A stretch of 64,000 nt of DNA. Source: Metellina segmentata. Its lineage: Eukaryota; Arthropoda; Arachnida; Araneae; Tetragnathidae. The notes beneath the pieces are model-generated. The model was given only the letters and a program-made list of their open reading frames with translations. It was not told where the DNA came from and made no database searches. Shown here one piece after another: positions 56,321 to 64,000 of the stretch. The stretch is taken from positions 98,459,441-98,523,440 of the forward strand of contig OX375874.1 in NCBI GenBank assembly GCA_947359465.1, written 5' to 3'. The number at the start of each line of letters is the position of its first letter. Position 1 is the stretch's first letter. The position numbers and the translations under genes are program-made.

Positions 56321-56580
56321 GTGGTTGCCCGGATGGAATAGCAACCAGAGAAACTAGGTCCAGAAAAAGCTGCCTTGTGCACGGAAGTGCATGTTAAATC
56401 TGTCACGGCCTCGAATGTCCTTATGTTGGCGTGGTGTGGAAGTTCGGAGAGTGGGGTGCCAGGTCTGGTGTTATTCTCGTCATCTGACTGTGGTTCGAAA
56501 TTACGAGGCGTTGTACTTTGGTCTTTCCCTTTGGGTTGATCCCGGACCGTCAACTGTACTGTCTTGCTTCAATGTCAAGC
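56314..56580 (+). repeat. SINE-1 fragment, decayed head with body
   Basis: Head GCGTGGTTGCCCGGATGG, body CACGGCCTCGAATGTCC and GGAGAGTGGGGTGCCAGG, then TCATCTGACTGTGGTTCG and a decayed tail. Confidence 0.8.
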
Positions 56581-56584
56581 TTAT

Positions 56585-56715
56585 AAGCTACCTGTTCATC
56601 AAGATACTGACGGTTATTTCATGGTGATGATATCAATATCTGGTCATTTTTCTTCTAATGGCGAGATATCACGTTTATAAAGATCTGGTCGTTTGTGCTT
56701 ATGACATGGTACCTC
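56585..56715 (+). repeat. 43-bp minisatellite family, two or three decayed units
   Basis: TTCATCAAGATACTG, TTCTTCTAATGGCGAGATAT and TATAAAGATCTGGTCG in the family order. Confidence 0.7.
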
Positions 56716-57072
56716 GACCAGACTATCAACAGGAGGATTATAATTCGGAAACAAACTTCGATTAAAAATTATGCAAGCCCATTAATTGAAAGACAATGTC
56801 AGTATGATAATTATGATATGTTTATTCGTACTATAAAACAGATCACCAAACATACACAATATGGACACAATTATTTGGACACTGCATGTCTTTCAGAAAA
56901 AGTGTTTTATTATTCTATTTAGTAACGGGTAGGGGCCCACCTTTTACTTATATTACAGCTGCAATACGTTGAGGCATACTTTCCACAAGTTCTCTGTAAG
57001 ACAGAAATAGCTCGTCATGCCACTTGCAAGGCTGAGAAGCGATTGTTGTGATGATAGGCGTGCGTGGTGGTG

Positions 57073-57300
57073 TCATACTCGTCGTTCCAGTTTGTCCCAC
57101 AACAGCTCGATCAGACTGAAATTGGGTCTCTGAACAGGCCAGTCAAGCAAGTTTGCCTCATTTTCATGAAACCAGTCCAGCACACGTTCTGCAGTATGAC
57201 ATGGAGCTCGATTCTGATGAAAGAAACAACCGTCCTCGCCGTTGTATTGCCATTGTGTATGCAAGGCCAAACTATCCAGAACGTAAGGTACACGTCAGCG
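57073..57300 (-). pseudogene. Tc1-type transposase, C-terminal fragment (dead)
   Basis: The frame ALHTQWQYNGEDGCFFHQNR, then APCHTAERVLDWFHENEAN and LLDWPVQRPNFSLIELLWD, matches the C-terminal half of Tc1 transposases. Relative to the family, the central Asp is lost (HQN in place of QQDN or QEN) and the SPDLNPIE motif has become RPNFSLIE, keeping the Glu. A frameshift precedes this part, where a separate minus-strand frame reads MNADVYLTF. The N-terminal domain is absent, as in the 13.0-kb copy. The hAT fragment splits the element just upstream of the preserved coding part. Confidence 0.82.
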
Positions 57301-57321
57301 TTCATAGTACCAGGTACATTA

Positions 57322-58000
57322 CAGTGGCGGATTGAGCGGTAAGCGGACTAAGCGGCCGCGTAGGGCCCCGCAATACCACAGGGCCTCGAGGTCTAAATGA
57401 TAAAAAAGTTGAAAGATATTTACAAAAATGACATTGATGTTTGTACTTTTGAAGATCAATTTGACCATTTTTTAATATTTCTAAAAGAAAACAAGGATAC
57501 CATAAAAACAACACCAGACATCTATCGAGCCGCCAAAGAATTGTTGTCGGAATGTTGAAATATTATTGAATTTTTTTTTTAAATAATTATTTTATCTAAT
57601 AGTCAGGAGAAAGATCGTTTTCTGTTTTGAAGCGTGTAAAAAGTTATTTAAGGAGTACTATGGGATAAGAAAGATTAATTGATCATTCTGTATAGAGAAA
57701 GAAATTCACAATGCCAAACTGACACTTTCAATCCTAATGCGTAACATACAAGCTGAATTGACACTACCAAATTAATTGACGAATTTGTAAAAAAATAAAG
57801 TAAAACGGAAATTCATGAAAAAAAATATGTTTTTTTTAATTAAATTTATTTAATGTGTTGTGGTAAGAAATTTTTTTTATTACTTTTCTTTTTTGTTAAT
57901 AACTCAATGAGAGTTTTCTTTAAACTTTTTTTCTTTCTTGAGTTTGAGGGCCCCGTAAAGTTTACCACTTGGGGCTCCCACTTGACTTGATCCGCCACTG
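57322..58000 (+). mobile_element. Non-autonomous hAT element (ZMYM1-like), 679 bp, nested in Tc1
   Basis: Inverted ends CAGTGGCGGATTGAGCGG and (right complement) CAGTGGCGGATCAAGTC, with GGGGCCC shared further in. The flanks GGTACATTA and GGTACATAA are consistent with an 8-bp hAT duplication altered by one base. It retains one short stretch of transposase coding. Confidence 0.85.
57397..57558 (+). pseudogene. hAT (ZMYM1-like) transposase fragment
   Basis: 53 codons reading KLKDIYKNDIDVCTFEDQF, then DHFLIFLKENKDTIKTTPDI and YRAAKELLSEC before TGA. This resembles the region of hAT transposases related to zinc-finger MYM-type protein 1 that precedes the C-terminal dimerisation domain, where a sequence such as YPDD...LENEL.HF is usual. 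Catalytic residues and the dimerisation motif are absent. The family assignment rests on this resemblance and on the CAGTGGCGGAT ends. Confidence 0.65.
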
Positions 58001-58103
58001 GGTACATAAAGCAGTGGGACAAGTCTTAACCAGGAAAATCAACTCCACACTAAGATGGATCCTCCTCCGAATGCAGTGTGCAAATACTTTTGTCCATATA
58101 GTT

Positions 58104-59029
58104 TAAACCAATCAGAGAGTTGAGATTTGATCATTTTACATGTTCCCTATTATGATATAGTGGCGTAGATACCATGAGAGCTCAGCTCATTGATAAAATC
58201 TGAATCAAAAGCGACGATTCCTTAACTTAAATCGGAGAGTGACATCAGTTTCTAGTTTTAAGCCTTTATTTACAACTCAAAAAGCCAACCAGGATTGCCT
58301 TTTAGCCTCAATTGATTTTGTCTTTTGATTAGTTAAGGGCGATTGTTTTACGAAACGAGTACCTTCAAAATAGACTCTTGACCCCCTACTCCATGCTTCC
58401 TAGTGAAGCTAGTTTCCAGATACGATGATAACATCCGCAGAGATTCCTTGCACATGGTCTATGATTCCTATTTTCCCATGAGCAATTATATTATCGTAGT
58501 TAACAATGTTAAGGTACGCTATCTTTTGATCATTACCAATCCCTCCCGGGACTGAAATCCAGAATCCGTTATTAGAATGTTTCCCAATTAGTCCTCTCTA
58601 TTTTAAAATTACAAACGGAATTTTATAATCATTTTAAAGAGTACTGACTTAGATTATGAATATTTTTGAAACGACCCGGCTCTGAGAAATGTTAACGTGA
58701 TTAAAAAGTTCACTAACCTAAAGAGAGACAGTTCCATAAAAATTAATTTTGGATACATGGATTTGCAGAGGAAAAAGTCCAGCGATTACTTGCACCTACC
58801 TACAAACTACTTCAAAAGTATTCATGCACTTCTATTGTTTAATATTTTAATGAATTTTATAAGGCTGTAAATAAAATTACGATTCAAATTTTTACCATCG
58901 TGAGATAATCCGACCGGAGAAAGAAAACTTCGTGTGAGATTTCGGAATGACGAATGTATTTTGATTATTTTATTGATTGGTGCTTTACAGCAACTTGAGA
59001 AGAGCAGGTGAAAATAGAACGTCCTTTGC
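58104..59029. other. AT-rich non-coding
   Basis: Nothing recognised. Confidence 0.4.
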
Positions 59030-59860
59030 AGGTGGTGGTCGTCCGGATGATCTCTGATTGGTTTTTGACTTTCACCGTTTGGTAATTTAGGACTGTGTGG
59101 AGACGACGTTAGAGAGACGGTTAGAAAGAGACAGAAGTTTCGGGCGAGGCTTTTTCACCGCGCTGGAGTGTGATATACATACTTTTATGTACGAGAGTAT
59201 GTTAATGTGATGATGTTAAGGAGATAAAGTTAATGAGAGGACATTAAAGAGATGATGTAAATAGCGTATATATTCTTAATGTTCTTGGTACTTAAATATC
59301 TTAGCTGTTGGTTGTCTTCTCCTTGTGTGCGATTCGTACTGTTTTCACGCTACCGTTTCGGGGCGACGACACCACAACATGCAACTTTCCTAAAGGCGCT
59401 CGGATTTTCAACGGTATACATCGCTACGCATATTCTGTGCTTGCCATTGAAGATCCAGATGATCTCTGAATGTTTTTTGACTTTTACCTTTGGGCTATTT
59501 TTGGACTACGGCAGAGGCCGTTGGAGACGACGGTTAGAAAGTGAGAGCCAGAAACAGCGGGTGGGGTTGATTTCCTGCGCTGGACTGTGTGATACATGCT
59601 TTGACGTATGGGCGTATCATGGTAATGTGATGATTTTAAAGATGTGTTGTCAATGGGATGATGTTAATGAGATGATTTTAATGATGTGTTGTCAATGAGA
59701 TGATGTTAATGAGATGATTTAACTGCTGCATATATTCTTGATGCACTTGGAATAATAAGAACTTAATGATCTTAGCTGTTGGTTGTGTTCTCCTTGTGTA
59801 CTATTCGTACTGTTTTCACGCTACCGTTTTAGGGTGACAACACCACACCATATATAAACG
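59030..59860 (+). repeat. Tandem duplication of a ~410-470 bp segment
   Basis: Landmarks repeat in order: GATGATCTCTGA at 59048 and 59458; ACGGTTAGAAAG at 59117 and 59530; CTTAGCTGTTGGTTGT near 59300 and 59772; TACTGTTTTCACGCTACCG near 59336 and 59808. The second unit is longer because GATGATGTTAATGAGATGAT-type words expanded inside it. A 139-codon ORF spanning the junction is not supported as a gene. Confidence 0.88.
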
Positions 59861-60023
59861 CGCTTTTTAAACTTCCTATTAAAATAGTAAAATAAATATT
59901 AAAAGTTTTTTTCGTAAGTAATTTTAATATAACTTAATCTATGAAATCAGAAACGCAAATATATACAGTTACCTACAGTAGTGACATACTATAAACAAAA
60001 ACGTGAAAATCTATGCATATAGG
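59861..60023. other. AT-rich non-coding
   Basis: Nothing recognised. Confidence 0.4.
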
Positions 60024-60367
60024 GCCGACCAACCGGTATAGTGGTTAAGGTGTTAGCCTCTGGATCGGAAGGTTCCTGGTTCGAATCCGGGTTCGGGCAT
60101 GGATGTTTGTAAACATATGGTGTAGAGGCGGCTGGTCCACCTTAAATCTGTCGTGGCCGAAAGTCCTCACGTTGGGTTGGCGTGGAAGTTTGGAGAGTGG
60201 GGTGCCAGATCAGGTGTTGCTTCGTCATCTGACCGTGCTTCAAAATTACGAGGTGTTGTCCTCGAATCTTTCCCTTAAGGGACTGATTCCGGACCGTCGT
60301 CAATAGCCCGTTGTGTTGCTCTAGTACGACGTTAACTAAAATTACCATTACCAAATTACCATTACCA
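60024..60367 (+). repeat. SINE-1, full-length copy
   Basis: Nearly identical to the 13.49-kb copy: intact A box TAGTGGTTAAGG, B box GGTTCGAATCC and tail with repeated TTACCA. High similarity indicates recent activity. No clean target duplication was found. Confidence 0.93.
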
Positions 60368-62069
60368 ATGTCTATAGGATTTCTTTACATCTTGCCCTAC
60401 ATCTTAAATTGTTTTAAGTATCATTATACCATGGTTTGGGTCAAAATGGATCCAATTTCTTTCTATTTTGCTTGAAGATAGGTTTTCAATAGATTTCAGT
60501 ATGTTATATGTTACAAAAAATATGCAATTTCTCCAGATTTCCTCAATGATAGGATGCGCAGGGCTAGATTTAAAGTCGTTTGGGGAAATTTTTATAAAAA
60601 ACCAGACCATTGTACAGGCATTATTCTTTGGATTTTTGTCATTGTAGTTCATAATATCTACTTAATTTCAAAAGAATTCATATTTCTTTTAAAAAAGATA
60701 AATACATACGTATATTGAACCGTAATGCTAGCAATAAATTCAAATATATCAACTACAGCTGCCGGTACACACCCGCAGATTATTCCATAGTACCTGAATT
60801 TGACAGTCGAGTTGATATTACATTGACCAAAATCAGATTTTCAACTTCTTTCACCTACTTTTTTTTCGTGTATGCATCAAATTCCAAGAACATTAATTCA
60901 ACGTTGGAAGGGGATTGTCAGCATTTCAATCCATCATTGGATATCACTTTTTAATTTGAAGGAAGCTCAAAGTTTAGTCAGCGGCCATTGTCAGATTTAG
61001 AGCATATTCCAAAATACTCTAGGTGTGTCGGCAGCTGGAATAGATGTACTTGAATTTATTGCTGGTACTAATGTTCAATATGTTTGGTTGCAAGTTAGAA
61101 TTAATGTACAGATTTTGGTTAACTATGATAGTAATCCGAAATGCAATGCATTCAAAGGTGTGATTGTTTGGTACGTAAAATATATAAACGACCTAGTCTG
61201 GCTTAAGCTTAAAGATTTGTATACCTTTGTAAGAATATCTACAGAAATAACACAATTTTTGTCATAATATACTGAACTCAATTGTACGATAAATCGATCT
61301 TCAAGCAGAATAGACTGAAATTAGTTCCTGCTTGACCCAAAATTATGGTAAAAGAAATTATATTTAGACTTAAAACAATCTAATATGTAAGGTTGAATGT
61401 CAAAAGACTTTTATAGACATTGATTTTCACGTTTTCGTTTTACATTTGTACTTCTTACTGATGTCGCTGAATATTTTTGAGGTCTAATTTTGAGTGACTT
61501 TAAATCTTACTCATTTTTTGAAAAACTTAATTATTCGATTATTTTGATGGGAGGCTAAAACAGAAGGACACGTACCTTTTATGGGGTAAAATTTTAAATC
61601 TTAATTTTAACTTCATAGTTATAAAATTCATGAGAATTGTAAACAATTGTGAGATGGACGAATACTTTTGTGAGTAAAATTCTTTTAGCTAAAAATTCAA
61701 ATATCTCTTGAGACAAGTGAATTGATTTAGCTGCCCTGATGATATGCTTTTTCTGATTTAACATTACCAGTTTCAAGAAACTATTCTAGGAACAAGGTTC
61801 AAATGACTTGAAAATTTATCCATTGAATCAGGTGTTATATTTTTAATATGGGTTTCCATCGATTTTATCAGTTTCTGAACGAAGCATAAGTTGAATTAAA
61901 GTAGTTAAATGCTTTCTCTTTTTTTATACATTTACTTCCATATTTTACAGCAAAATCAGTAAATATGGTTTACTTGTAAATACTTAGTTCTTTGGGTCTT
62001 ATTTTTACTCCTCGGGTGGTTGTCTTGACGAAGTGTCTTGTCACAAGCAAAAATTACCAGATTTTGATG
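60368..62069. other. AT-rich non-coding
   Basis: ORFs up to 82 codons without recognisable similarity. Confidence 0.45.
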
Positions 62070-62210
62070 AATGAGATAGTTCATCATTAGAAGAAAACTG
62101 ACCAGATCACGTCATCATCAAACAATTGTCAGTATCTGGATGACGAGAAATCTCGTCGTTAGCATAATTGGCCAGATCTTGATGGACGAAAGATCTCGTC
62201 CAAACCACTT
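62070..62210 (-). repeat. 43-bp minisatellite family, reverse orientation
   Basis: Reverse units with TTAGAAGAAAACTGACCAGA, GACGAGAAATCTCGTC and GCCAGATCTTGATGGACGA. The flank CCACTTGAATGGTTAAAG resembles, in reverse, the GTTTAATCCACCAAGTG flank at 17.57 kb. Confidence 0.75.
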
Positions 62211-63224
62211 GAATGGTTAAAGAGGGATTGGAAATACATAGATTGAGAAGCAGTAATTAAAAATGACGTTGGCTTTCGATCAAATTGAATCTAATATGTC
62301 ATGTAAAAATCGATGTTCAAAAAATACATGTTTGTGTTTGTTTTGTATAAAAATTTTAATGCAATAAATATACATTTTCAATCTAAAATGTTCATTTCAG
62401 TGTTTTTCATATTTGGGGCAAATTGATCACGCTGCTTTTAATATAAAAATGTGGGCAATGAAGAAAATGAGAATTTAATAATTCTAAATTCCTAAGTAAG
62501 CAGCTTTACAAGATTCTTTCGTTCTTTTATTTGTCAAACGCAAAGTTTGATTTATTCTTTAAAGTTGCTGTTTATTAAGTATATACTAGCTCTAATGTGT
62601 TCCACGAAAGAATTCTTGTAAATAATTTCTATTCTTAAAACCATATTTTATGTTTATAAATGTTTTCTGTATACGGTTATATATTGTTTTACTTAAGGTA
62701 ATACTTAAAAAAGTTGTGTAATGTGTCTGGGAAAAGTAATTTAATGGAACTTTCCTTTTCAAGCAATATATTTCGCCTTAGTCTGAGTATTAGTTCTAAT
62801 TATTAGTGGGTATAGAGGGGGGGGGGTAAAATAATACGCAATATGTGGGGGGAAGTGTTTTGTGTTGCTTCTCTTTATAGCGCTTCCTTTAGTTTTTTTC
62901 GGGTAATTGTATACATTTATAAGAAAGCGCATTGGATATAATATTTCGTTAAAATATGTTCTGACAAAGTTTTTTCCTGGAAATTCTAATTTGCTTTCTT
63001 TAGAGTACCTCGATTTAATTTTATTGTTTCTTTTTTCTTTTTGGTTTTTGAATACATTGCATGCGTGAGGTTTCAGCATCAAAAATTGATTATTTTAAAA
63101 TACAATTTTTTGATTCCAACTCGTTTAATATTCATACCTTTTGGTTTTAGTTATTTTATAACCGGACACATTCACTAGCAGATGAAAGATGAGTGCTTAT
63201 TGCAACAGCTCAAGTCTGGACATA
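62211..63224. other. AT-rich non-coding
   Basis: A G-run at about 62817-62826. A 107-codon minus-strand ORF (62759-63082) is Lys/Asn/Tyr-rich and unrecognised. Confidence 0.4.
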
Positions 63225-63310
63225 GTCATCTGACCGTATTTCAAAATCACAAGTTGTCCTTAGATCTTGCTCTTAGGGATATATTCCGGGTCGTTGAAAA
63301 AGTTGACGAT
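63225..63310 (+). repeat. SINE-1 fragment, forward arm of an inverted pair
   Basis: TCATCTGACCGTATTTCAAA and CAAGTTGTCCTTAGATCTTG. It shares the variant CGTATTTCAAA with the adjacent reverse copy. Confidence 0.75.
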
Positions 63311-63480
63311 GGTCCGAGATCAAATCCCGAAAGATGTGATCCCAGTACAGCACCACGTAATTTTGAAATACGGTCAGATGACGAGGTCACAACTGAGTTA
63401 GCAACCCACTGTCTAAACTTCCACACCACGTCAACGTGAGGACATTTTAAGCAACGGCAGGACTTACGTGTAACAGTCCC
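63311..63480 (-). repeat. SINE-1 fragment, reverse arm of an inverted pair
   Basis: AATTTTGAAATACGGTCAGA, GACGAGGTCACAACTGAG and CACGTCAACGTGAGGAC. Together with the forward arm it forms a head-to-head pair. Confidence 0.8.
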
Positions 63481-63527
63481 CTTTGTACACGATTTGGTCG
63501 TTTGGCTTTATTACTATATCTTAATGG

Positions 63528-63654
63528 TAATGGTAAATTTTAGTTAACGTCGTACTAGAGCAACACAACGGGCTATTGACGACGGTCCGGGATCAGTCCC
63601 TTAAGAGAAAGATCCGATGACAGCACTTCGTAATTTTGAACCACGGTCAGGTGA
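63528..63654 (-). repeat. 5'-truncated SINE-1 insertion, 12-bp target duplication
   Basis: Flanked by ATATCTTAATGG at 63516-63527 and 63655-63666. Truncated at the same TCAnCTGACCGTGG point as the 46.78-kb insertion. Confidence 0.92.
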
Positions 63655-63735
63655 ATATCTTAATGGAATGTCAAATATCAGAGCCTAGTTTATCTAAAGT
63701 AATCTACCTGATGTTTCATGTTTAAAATCTAAACT

Positions 63736-63885
63736 TTATTCTTTGGTTGGATTTGAACTCGCAACCAACATGTTGCAAATCCACTGCTCTTCCAACCGCG
63801 GATACTTAGATCTCTCCGGACTGATCCCGAACCGTCGTTGTGTTGCTCCAGATCGACGTTAATTAAAATATCTATTTACCAACCA
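63736..63885. repeat. SINE-1 pieces: reversed type-b head joined to a forward tail
   Basis: Reverse head (complement of GCGAGTTCAAATCC and GGTTGGAAGAGCAG) followed directly by a forward tail (CCGTCGTTGTGTTGCTCCAG, then GACGTTAATTAAAAT). The body is missing and the parts point in opposite directions. Confidence 0.7.
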
Positions 63886-64000
63886 CGCCCCCGCCCATTT
63901 TGTAGAAACATCAATTTTGCAGATTCGTATCTTTGGGGAGATATGGTAACGCTATATCGATGCCCGTATCGATTACAAGTGGATTTAAATAACCCATTTA

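Larger units (their letters stand above)
56855..58103 (-). mobile_element. Internally deleted Tc1-like element with a nested hAT fragment
   Basis: TA flanks at 56853-56854 and 58104-58105. Ends CACAATATGGACACAA and (right complement) AACTATATGGACAAAA, both leading to TATTTG(G/C)ACACTGC. Without the hAT insertion the element is ~562 bp and aligns throughout with the element at 12920 in opposite orientation, so both descend from one deleted progenitor. Confidence 0.88.

Noticed and set aside
59279..59698. 139-codon ORF
   Set aside because: Crosses the junction of a tandem duplication and its end is made of an expanded GATGAT-type repeat.

Overview
This window looks like repeat-saturated nuclear DNA from an animal, most likely an arthropod and plausibly a chelicerate such as a spider. 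It is AT-rich. There are no bacterial-style genes, no long host open reading frames and no convincing host exons. Nearly every protein-like segment belongs to a cut-and-paste DNA transposon: Tc1, mariner, rosa-like DD41D, pogo/Tigger, piggyBac or hAT. The most frequent repeat is a tRNA-derived SINE. The spider suggestion comes from my memory of Tc1 transposases and SINEs in orb-weaver genomes and was not checked. I read the window as intergenic or large-intron sequence.

Layout, 0-20 kb: a 176-bp satellite (1.58-2.29 kb); a mariner end fragment (3.7 kb); compound microsatellites (4.1-5.2 kb); a roughly 0.9-kb array of a 43-bp unit with a 16-bp palindrome (9.25-10.14 kb); a non-autonomous hAT-like element with a perfect 8-bp target duplication (10.94-11.68 kb); a deleted Tc1 element with a SINE inserted in its terminal repeat (12.92-13.85 kb); and a large inverted-repeat element sharing a TTAA with a deleted piggyBac (18.55-20.12 kb). 

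20-40 kb: a Tc1 element whose terminal repeat was hit by a complete rosa-like element. That rosa copy carries the only nearly intact transposase gene here, with a single nonsense codon near its start (21.88-24.75 kb). Next come a deleted sister Tc1 copy (26.83-27.62 kb), a mariner remnant (28.41-29.17 kb), a MITE (30.09-30.54 kb), a Helitron candidate (32.51-33.39 kb), a 238-bp satellite (33.55-34.57 kb, with a second block at 38.94-39.48 kb), a fold-back mariner derivative (35.32-36.04 kb) and a second SINE family (36.17-36.62 kb). 

40-64 kb: a cluster of SINEs inserted into a SINE, with clean target duplications (46.3-47.45 kb); a hAT-like element full of CATCGATG motifs sitting in a SINE (51.23-51.99 kb); a Tigger remnant (52.18-52.70 kb); a mariner interrupted by an unclassified repeat (54.23-55.35 kb); a Tc1 derivative hit by a ZMYM1-like hAT fragment (56.86-58.10 kb); and a tandem duplication (59.03-59.86 kb). 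Among the repeats are seven islands of richer, more GC-balanced unique sequence (about 17.3, 20.7, 26.4, 34.9, 43.2, 48.1 and 55.8 kb). These are the likeliest places for regulatory function, though I see no direct proof of any.

The window's history is one of successive insertions. Target duplications and nesting give relative ages at several loci, and the SINEs share one 3' tail behind at least three different tRNA-like heads, which implies a common partner retrotransposon.
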